Positions 50,550 through 60,170 are shown, counted from the stretch's first letter. The stretch is 64,000 bases of DNA from Flavobacteriaceae bacterium (GCA_020435965.1 JAGQYS010000006.1:12948-76947), one strand, 5' to 3'. Notes: generated by a model from the sequence alone, not told the origin. Numbers and translations: made by a program.

Positions 50550-51428
50550 ATGAAAACAACCTATCATTCAGAATATTTAAAACTAAAAGAGGTTTTTGTC
50601 AAGCCAGCTAAAAATGCATTTTTATCTGATGTCCATTTAAGTGAACAATGGGAGGCGCTTAATTATTTGTCTAAACCAGATTTTGATAAGGCTTTGGAAG
50701 AATATAAAACGTTTCAAGCGTACTTTTTAAACAACGATATTGAAATACATGATTTCCCTTTTGATGAAAATGTTCAAATTGACTCCATCTATTGTAGAGA
50801 TGCATCTATTGCTACAGATTTTGGAATGATTATCTGCAATATGGGAAAAGGAGGACGCATTAATGAACCACAATCTCATCTTGAATTTTACAAACAAAAC
50901 AATATTCCAATATTAGGAATTATTGAAGCTCCAGGGACTTTAGAGGGAGGAGATGTCGCGTGGTTAGATGAAAAAACCTTAGCAGTTGGCCATACTTACA
51001 GAACAAACCCTGAAGGGATTAAGCAATTAAAATCGCTTTTAGAACCAAAATGTATTGATGTAATAGTTGCTGAATTACCTCATTATAAAGGGAAAAATGA
51101 TGTATTTCATTTAATGAGTATATTAAGTCCAGTTGATAAAGATTTAGCAGTTGTGTATTCGCCTTTAATGCCAATTAAATTCAGAAATGAACTTTTAAGA
51201 AGAGGCTTCGAATTAATTGAAGTTCCTGAGGATGAATTTGAATCTATGGGTTGTAACGTCTTGGCAATTGCTCCAAGACAATGTTTAATGGTTGCAGACA
51301 ATCCTAAAACTCAAAAATTGTTAGAGCAAGCTGATTGCAAAGTCACTACTTATAAAGGTGAAGATATTAGTGTTAAAGGAGGTGGAGGGCCAACCTGTTT
51401 AACACGACCAATGTTAAGAACCTATTAA
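50550..51428 (+). CDS. Dimethylarginine dimethylaminohydrolase/arginine deiminase-like protein
   Basis: This 292-residue protein belongs to the guanidino-group-modifying superfamily. Catalytic elements are visible: IYCRDASIATDFG, GTLEGGDVAWL, the His in KNDVFHLMSI (near 190) and the nucleophilic Cys in GGPTCLTRPML near the C-terminus. Enzymes of this group hydrolyse arginine or methylarginines to citrulline, or transfer amidino groups. Exact specificity is not readable. It directly follows the permease gene and converges with trmN6, their stops adjoining. Confidence 0.88.
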   Translation: MKTTYHSEYLKLKEVFVKPAKNAFLSDVHLSEQWEALNYLSKPDFDKALEEYKTFQAYFLNNDIEIHDFPFDENVQIDSIYCRDASIATDFGMIICNMGKGGRINEPQSHLEFYKQNNIPILGIIEAPGTLEGGDVAWLDEKTLAVGHTYRTNPEGIKQLKSLLEPKCIDVIVAELPHYKGKNDVFHLMSILSPVDKDLAVVYSPLMPIKFRNELLRRGFELIEVPEDEFESMGCNVLAIAPRQCLMVADNPKTQKLLEQADCKVTTYKGEDISVKGGGGPTCLTRPMLRTY

Positions 51429-52145
51429 TTACATTTTTAAATAGAAATCCTTAGTAAGATTTATATAGTCTTGTGTGTATTGATGACGCTCAGTTTCAAT
51501 GACTAACTCATCAACTTCAACTTTACATTCAGTAAATGAGAATTCTAAAAGACTTCTTTTTGTTTCCGAATTAGTATTGCCTTTTACTCTTGTAATTCGA
51601 TTATTAAACAAACCAAAATTTTTTGCCAAGCCAATAAAAGTTTCTTCTTCCTTAAATGGAATAATAACTGAAAATAGTCCTGTTTTAGATAACAATTTTG
51701 AAGCACTTTCTATTAAATGCTCAAAAGGTAATGCATCTTGAAACCTAGCCATATCACGCTTTGCATTGTCACTTTTATAATCATCAGGATAAAATGGAGG
51801 ATTCGAAACAATCAAACCATATTTATCGTCAATTTCTTCAACAAATTCTTCTAACGAAGCATGATAACAAAACAGTCTGTCGTTCCAAGGTGAGTTTTCA
51901 AAATTTTCTGTGCATTGTTCATAAGCATCATCATCAATTTCAATAGCATCAATAAGTTCGGCATAACATCTTTGAGCAAGCATTAGTGATACCACACCTG
52001 TTCCAGCTCCAATGTCTAAAACAGAAAAAGGTTTGTGATTGACTGATGCCCAGGCGCCAAGCAAAACACCATCAGTGCCAATCTTCATGGCACAACGATT
52101 TTGATGTATTGTAAACTTCTTAAAAAGAAAAGATTTGTTAGACAT
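51429..52145 (-). CDS. trmN6: tRNA1(Val) (adenine(37)-N6)-methyltransferase TrmN6
   Basis: This 238-residue SAM-dependent enzyme has the YfiC/TrmN6 layout: RCAMKIGTDGVLLGAWA, the SAM loop VLDIGAGTGVVSLMLAQ (near 42) and the N6-adenine motif IVSNPPFYPDDY (NPPF near 115). It probably makes m6A37 in tRNA1-Val. It converges with the amidinohydrolase gene. Confidence 0.92.
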   Translation of the reverse strand: MSNKSFLFKKFTIHQNRCAMKIGTDGVLLGAWASVNHKPFSVLDIGAGTGVVSLMLAQRCYAELIDAIEIDDDAYEQCTENFENSPWNDRLFCYHASLEEFVEEIDDKYGLIVSNPPFYPDDYKSDNAKRDMARFQDALPFEHLIESASKLLSKTGLFSVIIPFKEEETFIGLAKNFGLFNNRITRVKGNTNSETKRSLLEFSFTECKVEVDELVIETERHQYTQDYINLTKDFYLKM

Positions 52146-52303
52146 GCTAAGGTTTTGATGCTAAATATATTAATAAAGGCAATGCCAAACCTAATTGAAA
52201 TATTAATATTAAATGTTGAAAACTTGTTATTAAACAATGTTAAAATAAACAATTTAAACATCCATCTTAAGTTATATTTACGTAAATGTTTAAAAGCAGT
52301 TAT

Positions 52304-52768
52304 ATGAAACTAAAGCATTCAGAAAAAGTTATAGTTAAGGCAAATAATCTATTAAAGATGAATCACGAGGTAGAGAAAATTTATATAGATGCCCATGATA
52401 TAGTTGATGATGAAAAACTAAAATCTTTTTTTAGAGAGCTCGCTTTTGAGAGAAATGAATTCTCTAAAGCGTTACAAAGAGAGACGATTAAATTAGGTGA
52501 GGTTCCTCAAAGTTTTGAAGGGTTAAATAAGTTAAGTAGAGCATATCATATTATATGGAAAAATCTGAGACCCTTGCTAAAACAAGATAACAGCCCAGAA
52601 TTACTTGATCAAATATGCAGTATCAAAGAATGGAGCATTGATAATTATAATAATTTACTGCAGGAGTTTAATTTGTCTTTATCTTTATGTAAACTGTTGG
52701 TTGAGCAACGAGACTTACTTCACTCTAAAATGAATAGAATTAAAGTGAATGAAGCTCTAACAGTATAA
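52304..52768 (+). CDS. PA2169-type four-helix-bundle protein (DUF2383), copy 1
   Basis: This 154-residue helical protein resembles the PA2169/DUF2383 ferritin-like four-helix family. The characteristic segment is FFRELAFERNEFSKALQ followed by GEVPQSFEG. ATG 52304 aligns MKLKHSEKV with the MKYSEKI start of the paralogue at 54679; an in-frame ATG at 52286 is also possible. Function is unknown; members are often stress linked. It converges with rimM (12-base overlap). Confidence 0.8.
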   Translation: MKLKHSEKVIVKANNLLKMNHEVEKIYIDAHDIVDDEKLKSFFRELAFERNEFSKALQRETIKLGEVPQSFEGLNKLSRAYHIIWKNLRPLLKQDNSPELLDQICSIKEWSIDNYNNLLQEFNLSLSLCKLLVEQRDLLHSKMNRIKVNEALTV

Positions 52769-53281
52769 ATCTATTAATCCTTCTGGAGTTTCAACAATTA
52801 TAGTTTTTGTTTCTCTATTCACTTCAACAATAAACTCGTCATTCATTGGGATTAGAATTTCGGTACCATCTCTATCTACTTCAAAAAGTGCTTGAGCTGT
52901 AGAATCATTAACCCCTTTAATGATACCTACTTCTCCAAAGGTTTTATCTGTGATTTTAAAACCAATTACTTCGTGAAAGTAAAACTTGTTGCCTTCAAGT
53001 TTTGGCAAGAATTCTAAGGGCAAATACAATTCACTTTTTATTAAGGCATCAGCATCAGCTTCTGAATCTACATCTTCAAATTTAACACGTAGCAAATCTG
53101 ATTTGTGTAACTGGGATTTTTCAATAAAAAACGGAATCAAATTATTTCTAACCTGGATAAATATTGCATCTAAATGCTCATAAAGCTCAGGTTGGTCAGT
53201 ATCCAGTTTTGCTAAAAGCTCACCTTTAAAGCTATACTTTGAAACTATTTTCCCCAAATAAAAACAATCTTCTTTTTTCAT
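52757..53281 (-). CDS. rimM: 16S rRNA processing protein RimM
   Basis: This 174-residue protein assists 30S maturation and binds ribosomal protein S19. It has the N-terminal beta-barrel opening YLGKIVSKYSFKGELLAK and the C-terminal PRC-barrel part (FHEVIGFKITDKTFGEVG, then DGTEILIPMNDEFIVEVN). It lies downstream of rpsP on the same strand, 60 bases away, with a hairpin between them. It is the usual partner of S16. Confidence 0.95.
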   Translation of the reverse strand: MKKEDCFYLGKIVSKYSFKGELLAKLDTDQPELYEHLDAIFIQVRNNLIPFFIEKSQLHKSDLLRVKFEDVDSEADADALIKSELYLPLEFLPKLEGNKFYFHEVIGFKITDKTFGEVGIIKGVNDSTAQALFEVDRDGTEILIPMNDEFIVEVNRETKTIIVETPEGLIDLYC

Positions 53282-53291
53282 GAATTAAAAT

Positions 53292-53324
53292 AAAAAACCC
53301 AGACGCAAAGGTCCGGGTTTAAAA
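53292..53324 (-). terminator. Hairpin between rpsP and rimM
   Basis: AAACCCAGAC and GTCCGGGTTT form a stem with one A-C mismatch on the plus strand. On the minus strand that pair becomes U-G, so the hairpin is better as minus-strand RNA, consistent with partial termination or processing after rpsP. Confidence 0.6.
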
Positions 53325-53341
53325 GTATAAAAAATAATTTT

Positions 53342-53860
53342 TTATTCTTCTTCGTTTGTAGCCTGAACTTCTTCAGCTGGAGCGTCTTCTTCAGTTGCTT
53401 CTTCTTCCACAACTGGAGCTGCTGCTGCAATACGAGCTTCGTTTGCCGCTTTTTCAGCTTCTAAAGCTTTAGCTTTTGCATCGGCTTCTGCTTTAGCCAA
53501 GCCATCTTTTTTAGCGTCAACTTTAGATGCTTTTTCATCTAACCAAGCTTGAAATTTCTTTTCAGCTTCTTCTTCTGTTAAAGCGCCTTTACGTACACCA
53601 CCAGCTAAATGATTTTTCAACAATGCACCTTTGTAAGATAAAATTGCTCTGGCTGTATCAGTAGGTTGCGCTCCGTTTTGAAGCCATTTTACTGCGCCAT
53701 CAACATCTAAATCTATAATTGCTGGGTTTGTGTTCGGATTGTAGCTTCCTATTTTTTCTAAGAATTTACCATCTCTTTTTGATCTTGCATCTGCTGCAAC
53801 AATCCAGTAAAAAGGTTTTCCTTTTTTACCGTGTCTTTGTAGTCTTAATTTAACTGCCAT
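53342..53860 (-). CDS. rpsP: Ribosomal protein S16 with a long C-terminal tail
   Basis: This 172-residue S16 has the core [40 protein letters not shown] in its first 80 residues. The tail (about 90-172) is Ala, Glu and Lys rich ([26 protein letters not shown]), roughly doubling the E. coli length (82). A similar extension is common in Bacteroidota S16. It has a clear promoter and leads the rpsP-rimM operon. Confidence 0.96.
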   Translation of the reverse strand: MAVKLRLQRHGKKGKPFYWIVAADARSKRDGKFLEKIGSYNPNTNPAIIDLDVDGAVKWLQNGAQPTDTARAILSYKGALLKNHLAGGVRKGALTEEEAEKKFQAWLDEKASKVDAKKDGLAKAEADAKAKALEAEKAANEARIAAAAPVVEEEATEEDAPAEEVQATNEEE

Positions 53861-53906
53861 AAAAATTAATTAGTGAGGTTCTCGACCTCTGTTATTAATG
53901 AGAGCG

Positions 53907-53914
53907 CAAAGATA
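53907..53914 (-). promoter_or_regulatory. -7 promoter element of rpsP-rimM
   Basis: On the minus strand this reads TATCTTTG (TAnnTTTG), 47 bases before the rpsP ATG. Confidence 0.55.
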
Positions 53915-53990
53915 CTACATTTTTCTAATTCACAATTATTTAGTTTAATTTTTTATTATACTTTTGAAACCTTAAATACGTTATGCCTTT

Positions 53991-54485
53991 ATGAGAAATA
54001 GTATTACAGTTTTTTTAATCGTCATTTTTAGCCTTAGTTGTAGCGATGAAGTTAGGTTTAATTCGCCAGCAATGCAGGCACATAAGAATGGAAATGTTTT
54101 GTGGAAAGCACAATTTAGAGCAGCTGATATAGATAATGGTGGTTTTGTTATAGAGGGTAGAAACTCAGGTGAAATAGTACAACTAATCACAACTAGTGAT
54201 ACAAGAGGGACTTTTGAAATAGGTATTGACACAGGAAATATTGCTATTTTTAAAGATGTTGACGGAACTGTATATTCAACAGAAAACATGCCTGATCCAA
54301 GTGTGTCTATATATCCTCCAACTGGACAAATTATCGTTGAGGATGTTGATAACGACGACCCGAAAAATATTTACGGAACATTTTGGTTTTATGCCTACAC
54401 TGCAGATGGATTACAAGCCATTAATTTTAACGAAGGCGTGTTTTACAAAGTGCCTTTACTTGGTGGTTTGTTGCAAATCCAGTAA
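53991..54485 (+). CDS. DUF6252-like lipoprotein
   Basis: This 164-residue lipoprotein has a signal ending VIFSLSCSDE, with the lipidation Cys near 17. The mature part is beta rich with a repeated strand pattern (VLWKAQFRAADIDNGGFVIEG, then IYGTFWFYAYTADG). It looks like DUF6252-type small lipoproteins, which are widespread in Bacteroidota with unknown function. It is followed by a short terminator at 54520. Confidence 0.72.
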   Translation: MRNSITVFLIVIFSLSCSDEVRFNSPAMQAHKNGNVLWKAQFRAADIDNGGFVIEGRNSGEIVQLITTSDTRGTFEIGIDTGNIAIFKDVDGTVYSTENMPDPSVSIYPPTGQIIVEDVDNDDPKNIYGTFWFYAYTADGLQAINFNEGVFYKVPLLGGLLQIQ

Positions 54486-54519
54486 TGGGCTGTATAAATT
54501 CAATTAACTAAATAAAAGA

Positions 54520-54541
54520 GGCCGCTTTAAGCGGTATTTTT
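54520..54541 (+). terminator. Terminator after the DUF6252-like gene
   Basis: CCGCT-TTA-AGCGG forms a compact GC stem followed by a run of T residues. Confidence 0.75.
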
Positions 54542-54678
54542 GTTAAATAATCATAAACTTTTATTAAATGTGTTAATAAGTTTGACATCCAATAATATAT
54601 ACAATATGTTATGTATGCAGATGTGAAACAATACGCATCTTAAAAGAATTTATTGAAATTAAAAATGCAAACGATATT

Positions 54679-55128
54679 ATGAAGTATTCAGAAAAAATTT
54701 CAAACAAATTAAACGAATTATTAGTCAGAAATTACGATGCCGAAAAAGGGTATTTAAATGCCATTGACAATGTAGAGAATAAAAACCTAAAAATGTTCTT
54801 TAAAAGAAGAGCTTCAGAAAGAAGTGAATTTGCTAAGGACTTAAGAACCGAAATTTTAAGATATGGAGAAATTCCAGAAAACAACGGTTCATTTAAAGGC
54901 ACAATGCACAGAAATTGGACAACTTTAAAAGCAACATTCTCATCAAACAATGAAGAAGCTGTACTTGAAGAAGCCATAAAAGGCGAAAAAGCAAGCTTGA
55001 AAGAGTATGATGAAATTTTGGCAGATAGCACATTGCCACCAACAATTGATTCTCTGTTGACAAAACAGAAAAATGCAATTCAAGCCGCAATTAACACCGA
55101 GAAAGTACATGAAGAATTAATGTCATAA
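54679..55128 (+). CDS. PA2169-type four-helix-bundle protein (DUF2383), copy 2
   Basis: This 149-residue helical protein is a paralogue of the one at 52304. Shared features are MKYSEKISNKLNELL, FFKRRASERSEFAKDL and YGEIPENNGSFKGTMHRNW. DUF2383/PA2169 proteins are ferritin-like bundles, often stress induced; the role is unknown. The two copies lie about 2 kb apart with rimM, rpsP and a lipoprotein between them. It ends with a strong terminator. Confidence 0.85.
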   Translation: MKYSEKISNKLNELLVRNYDAEKGYLNAIDNVENKNLKMFFKRRASERSEFAKDLRTEILRYGEIPENNGSFKGTMHRNWTTLKATFSSNNEEAVLEEAIKGEKASLKEYDEILADSTLPPTIDSLLTKQKNAIQAAINTEKVHEELMS

Positions 55129-55151
55129 TACTCTTAATATATTGCAATTAC

Positions 55152-55179
55152 AACGCAACCTAAACGGTTGCGTTTTTTT
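55152..55179 (+). terminator. Terminator after the second four-helix gene
   Basis: AACGCAACC pairs with GGTTGCGTT around TAAAC and a T run follows. The longest dnaE frame would begin inside this terminator (TTG 55142), which argues against that start. Confidence 0.9.
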
Positions 55180-55297
55180 GTTTAAAACTGTTCATAACTT
55201 CACTTTAAAAAAGCATTATTTCTATGTAATTTTATCGTCTTACTTTTTTATAGAAATTCATGAATTTTCCCAAAAAGGGAAATCAAAAAGGGCTTTT

Positions 55298-58200
55298 ATG
55301 TACTTAATTTTTGATACAGAAACAACAGGTTTGCCAAAGCGTTGGGATGCGCCAATTACAGATACTGATAATTGGCCTAGAGCCGTTCAAATTGCATGGC
55401 AATTGCATGATGCCATGGGAAACTGTATTGAACATCAAGATTATTTAATACAACCAGAAGGGTTTAATATACCTTATGACGCTGAAAAAATTCATGGTAT
55501 TTCTACCGAATTAGCTCAAACAAAAGGGTTTGCACTGGCTGAAGTTTTAGAAAAATTTAATGAAGCACTCAATAAATCAAAGTTTGTGGTTGGACAAAAT
55601 GTTGGTTTTGATTTAAACATCATGGGTTGTGAGTTTTTTCGTGAAGACACTGCTACCAAATTGTTGGAGCTTCCTGTTTTAGATACATGTACCGAAAATA
55701 CTGCCGAATTATGTAAACTTCCTGGAGGTCGTTACGGAAAATTCAAATTACCAACACTTACAGAATTACACGAGTATTTATTTGGCGAGGCTTTTAACGA
55801 AGCACATAATGCCACTGCAGATGTTGAGGCAACTACACGTTGTTTTTTAGAGCTTATCAGGAGAGAAGAGTATACCAAAGAACAACTTGATGTTCAGCCA
55901 GATTATTTTGAAAAATTCTCTAAAGCCAATCCTAACAAAATTCAACTTATAGGCTTAAAGCACATCAACCTTAAAAAGGCATCTGCAAAAATTCATGAGC
56001 AACTTCAAAAAACCCAAGAAGTCGAGATTGAAGAATCTACTATTGACGCATCAGAATTAAAAGGCGCTAATTTTGTTCACCTGCATAACCATTCTCAGTT
56101 TTCTGTTTTACAATCCACTATAAGCATAAGGGACTTAGTGGCATCTACAGCAAAACACAAGATGAATGCTGTGGCATTGACAGATCATGCCAATATGATG
56201 GGCGCTTTTCACTTTGTAAAAGAAGTGAAAAACCATAACCGAATTATTAAAGAGAAAAACGAAGAGGCTCTTGAAAAAGGTGAAGCTCCAGTTGGCGAAG
56301 AAATAAAACCCATTATTGGTTGCGAATTTTTTGTTTGTGAAGACCATTTAAACAAATCGCATAAAGATTATGGCTATCAAATCGTCATGCTTGCCAAAAA
56401 CAAAAATGGCTATCAAAATTTGGTAAAAATGGCATCTATAGCATACACTGATGGGTTTTATTATGTGCCAAGAATCGATAAAAAAGTTGTTGAGAAATAC
56501 AAGGAAGATATTATTGTTCTTTCCGGAAACCTTTATGGCGAGGTGCCTAGTAAAATTCTTAATGTAGGCGAAAATCAAGCCGAAGAAGCTCTCATTTGGT
56601 GGAAAGAACAATTTAAAGATGATTTCTATTTGGAAATCATGCAGCATAATCAAGAAGATGAACGACGCGTAAATTTAGTGTTAAAGGACTTTGCTAAAAC
56701 ACATGATGTTAAGCTAGTAGCAACAAACAATAACTATTATTGCGAGAAAGAAAATGCCAATGCACATGATATTTTATTATGTGTAAAAGATGGCGAAAAA
56801 CAAGGAACTCCAATAGGTAGAGGTCGTGGCTATCGTTACGGTTTGCCAAATCAGGAATACTATTTTAAGTCTTCTAAAGAAATGAAAGCGTTGTTTCATG
56901 ATACTCCTGAAGCTATCATCAACATTCAAGAAGTTGTAGATAAAGTTGAAACATTTGAACTAGCTAGAGATGTTTTGTTACCAGAGTTTAGCATTCCAGA
57001 TGAATTTAAAGACGAGCAAGATTTAACCGATGGAGGAAAACGAGGCGAAAATGCATATTTAAGGCATATTACTTATGAAGGCGCTAAAAAGCGTTATAAA
57101 GAAATTACAAAAGAGATTCAAGAACGATTAGATTTTGAACTCGCAACCATTGAAAACACAGGTTATCCAGGGTATTTCTTAATTGTTGAAGACTTTATTC
57201 GCGAAGCTCGAAATATGGATGTATCAGTAGGTCCAGGTCGTGGTTCTGCGGCTGGATCAGTGGTAGCTTACTGCCTCTGGATTACAAATATTGATCCTTT
57301 AAAGTACGATTTGCTTTTTGAGCGTTTCTTAAATCCAGATCGTGTAAGTATGCCTGATATTGATATCGATTTTGATGATGAAGGTCGTGGTCGTGTTATG
57401 GATTATGTGATTAATAAATATGGAGCCAACCAAGTAGCGCAAATTATCACTTACGGAACCATGGCTGCAAAGTCGTCCATACGAGATACAGCAAGAGTTT
57501 TAGATTTGCCATTGCATGATGCTGATCGCATTGCAAAACTAATTCCAACCATGTCTAAATTGAACAAGATTTTTGGTGTAGACGAAAAGGAATTAAGCAA
57601 AAAATTTAGAGCTGAAGATTTAGAAAAAGTCAATCAATTGCTCAACATTGCTGATGGTGACGATTTGGAAGCAGAAACGGTTAACCAAGCAAGAATCTTA
57701 GAAGGCTCCGTTAGAAATACTGGTATTCACGCTTGTGGAGTGATTATCACACCAAGCGATATAACCAATTACGTTCCAGTAGCTACAGCCAAAGATTCCG
57801 ATTTGTATGTCACTCAATTTGATAACTCGGTTGTAGAAGATGCTGGACTGTTGAAGATGGATTTCCTAGGGTTGAAAACCTTGACCCTAATTAAAGATAC
57901 AGTCAAAATAGTAAAAGCAAAACATGGTATCGAGCTGGAACCTGATAATTTCCCTATTGATGATGAAAAAACCTATGAGCTATTCCAAAGAGGCGAAACC
58001 GTAGGGATTTTTCAGTATGAATCTCCAGGGATGCAAAAGCACATGAAGGATTTAAAACCAACTGTTTTTGATGATCTTATTGCGATGAACGCCTTGTATC
58101 GTCCTGGTCCAATGGAATACATACCAAGTTTTATTGCTCGTAAACATGGCGATGAAGAGATTGAATATGATCTCCCTGAAATGGAGGAATACCTCAAGGA

Positions 58201-59677
58201 AACCTATGGTATTACAGTCTATCAAGAGCAAGTGATGTTATTATCGCAGAAGTTAGCAGATTTTACTAAAGGTGAAGCTGATGTTTTGCGTAAAGCCATG
58301 GGGAAAAAACAGAAAGCAGTACTTGATAAAATGAAACCTAAATTCATTGAACAAGCTGCTGCAAAAGGGATGGACAAAGAAAAGCTTGAAAAAATATGGA
58401 AAGATTGGGAAGCCTTTGCAAGTTATGCATTCAATAAGTCTCACTCAACATGTTATGCTTGGATAGCCTATCAAACAGCCTATTTAAAAGCACATTATCC
58501 AGCTGAATATATGGCAGCAGTGTTATCAAATAACATGAACGATATCAAGCAAGTAACCTTCTTTATGGAAGAGTGCAAACGCATGAAATTAAAAGTGTTA
58601 GGTCCAGATGTTAATGAATCCTATTATAAATTCTCTGTAAATCAAGATAATGCAGTTCGTTTTGGTATGGGAGCCATTAAAGGGGTTGGCCATGGAGCAG
58701 TAAAAACCATTGTTGAAAACAGAAAAAAAGATGGCCATTATAAATCTATCTTTGATTTTGCAAAACGTATTGATTTACGTGCAGCCAACAAAAAAGCTTT
58801 TGAAAACTTGGCCAATGCTGGAGGGTTTGATTGTTTTAAAGAAACACATCGAGCGCAGTATTTTCATGATGAAGGAGACGGAATAAACTTTCTTGAAAAA
58901 ACCATCAGATATGCTAGTAAATATCAAGAAAACGAAAATTCAGCACAGGTAAGTTTATTTGGTGAATCTAGTGATGTACAAATTCCAGAACCAGAAGTGC
59001 CTCCTTGTGAAGAATGGGGAACCATGGAAAAATTGGCTCGCGAAAAAGAAGTGGTTGGTATTTATATTTCTGGACATCCATTGGATGATTTTAAAATAGA
59101 AATGAACACCTTTTGTAATGCAACTATTTCCTTATTTAAAGACTTAGAAAATTATGTGAATCGTGAATTGACCTTTGGAGGCGTTGTTACTGATGTTCAA
59201 CATAGAATTAGCAAGCAAGGAAAAGGTTGGGCTTCCTTTACTATTGAAGATTATTTTGATACGCATGAGTTCCGGATTTTTGGTGAAGAATATTTAAAAT
59301 TCAGACACTTTTTAATGAAAAGTAATTTTGTTTATGTGCGAACTTATGTAAAAGAAGGCTGGGTTAACAGAGATACAGGAAAGAAAGGAGAACCACGTTT
59401 GCAGTTTAATAATTTCCAATTATTGCATGACGTTATGGATACCTATGCGAAGAAATTGTCTATTCAGTTTGATATTAAGGATATTGAAAAAGAGCGCATA
59501 AAAAGTATTAAGGAATTACTAAAAATGCACGATGGCAATCACTTGTTAAATTTTGTAATTTACGATAATAAAGAGCAAATTAAACTGAATATGCCAAGTA
59601 GAAAACAAAAGATTAAAATTTCGCAGGAATTGCTTGAAGAGCTGGAAAGTCAGCAAGTGTTTTATAAGTTGAATTAA
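55298..59677 (+). CDS. dnaE: DNA polymerase III alpha subunit with fused exonuclease domain
   Basis: This 1459-residue replicative polymerase starts with a DEDD 3'-5' exonuclease domain (about 1-190: YLIFDTETTGLPKRWDAP, HNATADVEATTRCF). A PHP domain follows from about 258 (FVHLHNHSQFSVLQS, ALTDHANMMG), then the polymerase core with PGRGSAAGSVVAYCL near 647 and the catalytic Asp triad region PDIDIDFDDEGRGRV near 685, then HhH and OB parts. The fused exonuclease takes the place of a separate DnaQ, as is usual in Bacteroidota. The start at 55298 fits the exonuclease N-terminus. Confidence 0.96.
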   Translation: MYLIFDTETTGLPKRWDAPITDTDNWPRAVQIAWQLHDAMGNCIEHQDYLIQPEGFNIPYDAEKIHGISTELAQTKGFALAEVLEKFNEALNKSKFVVGQNVGFDLNIMGCEFFREDTATKLLELPVLDTCTENTAELCKLPGGRYGKFKLPTLTELHEYLFGEAFNEAHNATADVEATTRCFLELIRREEYTKEQLDVQPDYFEKFSKANPNKIQLIGLKHINLKKASAKIHEQLQKTQEVEIEESTIDASELKGANFVHLHNHSQFSVLQSTISIRDLVASTAKHKMNAVALTDHANMMGAFHFVKEVKNHNRIIKEKNEEALEKGEAPVGEEIKPIIGCEFFVCEDHLNKSHKDYGYQIVMLAKNKNGYQNLVKMASIAYTDGFYYVPRIDKKVVEKYKEDIIVLSGNLYGEVPSKILNVGENQAEEALIWWKEQFKDDFYLEIMQHNQEDERRVNLVLKDFAKTHDVKLVATNNNYYCEKENANAHDILLCVKDGEKQGTPIGRGRGYRYGLPNQEYYFKSSKEMKALFHDTPEAIINIQEVVDKVETFELARDVLLPEFSIPDEFKDEQDLTDGGKRGENAYLRHITYEGAKKRYKEITKEIQERLDFELATIENTGYPGYFLIVEDFIREARNMDVSVGPGRGSAAGSVVAYCLWITNIDPLKYDLLFERFLNPDRVSMPDIDIDFDDEGRGRVMDYVINKYGANQVAQIITYGTMAAKSSIRDTARVLDLPLHDADRIAKLIPTMSKLNKIFGVDEKELSKKFRAEDLEKVNQLLNIADGDDLEAETVNQARILEGSVRNTGIHACGVIITPSDITNYVPVATAKDSDLYVTQFDNSVVEDAGLLKMDFLGLKTLTLIKDTVKIVKAKHGIELEPDNFPIDDEKTYELFQRGETVGIFQYESPGMQKHMKDLKPTVFDDLIAMNALYRPGPMEYIPSFIARKHGDEEIEYDLPEMEEYLKETYGITVYQEQVMLLSQKLADFTKGEADVLRKAMGKKQKAVLDKMKPKFIEQAAAKGMDKEKLEKIWKDWEAFASYAFNKSHSTCYAWIAYQTAYLKAHYPAEYMAAVLSNNMNDIKQVTFFMEECKRMKLKVLGPDVNESYYKFSVNQDNAVRFGMGAIKGVGHGAVKTIVENRKKDGHYKSIFDFAKRIDLRAANKKAFENLANAGGFDCFKETHRAQYFHDEGDGINFLEKTIRYASKYQENENSAQVSLFGESSDVQIPEPEVPPCEEWGTMEKLAREKEVVGIYISGHPLDDFKIEMNTFCNATISLFKDLENYVNRELTFGGVVTDVQHRISKQGKGWASFTIEDYFDTHEFRIFGEEYLKFRHFLMKSNFVYVRTYVKEGWVNRDTGKKGEPRLQFNNFQLLHDVMDTYAKKLSIQFDIKDIEKERIKSIKELLKMHDGNHLLNFVIYDNKEQIKLNMPSRKQKIKISQELLEELESQQVFYKLN

Positions 59678-59751
59678 GTCTCATAACATCAATCAATTTC
59701 TAAATAAGGAAAACAAATAGAACAGTTGTAAGCTTTAGCAAAAATTTTGAC

Positions 59752-59759
59752 TAATTTTG
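59752..59759 (+). promoter_or_regulatory. -7 promoter element of trxA
   Basis: TAATTTTG matches TAnnTTTG, 39 bases before the trxA ATG. Confidence 0.55.
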
Positions 59760-59798
59760 CACAGTAATAAATAGTAAACTCAATTAAATTAAAATATT

Positions 59799-60116
59799 AT
59801 GGCATTAGAAATAACAGATGCAACGTTTGAAGAAACAGTATTAAAAAGCGACAAACCAGTAATGGTAGATTTTTGGGCAGCTTGGTGTGGGCCATGCAGA
59901 ATGGTTGGGCCAATCATTGACCAAATAAGCGAAGAATATGCTGGAAAAGCTGTTGTTGGTAAGGTTGACGTAGATGCAAACCAAGAATTTGCTGCAAAAT
60001 ATGGAGTTAGAAACATACCAACAGTGTTAGTGTTTCAAAATGGAGAAGTGGTAGGAAGACAAGTTGGAGTGGCTCCAAAAAATGCTTATACAGAAGCTAT
60101 CGATTCACTTTTATAA
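59799..60116 (+). CDS. trxA: Thioredoxin
   Basis: This 105-residue thioredoxin has the redox site FWAAWCGPCRM (near 28) and the cis-Pro segment VRNIPTVLVFQNGEVVGRQVG. It reduces cytosolic disulfides using thioredoxin reductase. It is a single-gene unit with its own promoter and a terminator at 60140. Confidence 0.97.
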   Translation: MALEITDATFEETVLKSDKPVMVDFWAAWCGPCRMVGPIIDQISEEYAGKAVVGKVDVDANQEFAAKYGVRNIPTVLVFQNGEVVGRQVGVAPKNAYTEAIDSLL

Positions 60117-60139
60117 TAAAGTATCTAAAAGAAAACATA

Positions 60140-60170
60140 AAAGGTTTGCCCAATAAGCAAACCTTTTTTT
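60140..60170 (+). terminator. Terminator after trxA
   Basis: AAGGTTTGC pairs with GCAAACCTT across a 7-base loop, followed by a T run. It lies over the TTG opening of the longest clpP frame. Confidence 0.9.

Noticed and set aside
54226-54507. 93-codon frame overlapping the DUF6252-like gene
   Set aside because: It lies in another frame of a gene with a clear lipoprotein signal and shows no domain or initiation signal of its own.
55142-55297. TTG start extending dnaE by 52 codons
   Set aside because: It begins beside the terminator hairpin 55152-55179; the exonuclease domain begins naturally at MYLIFDTET (55298).
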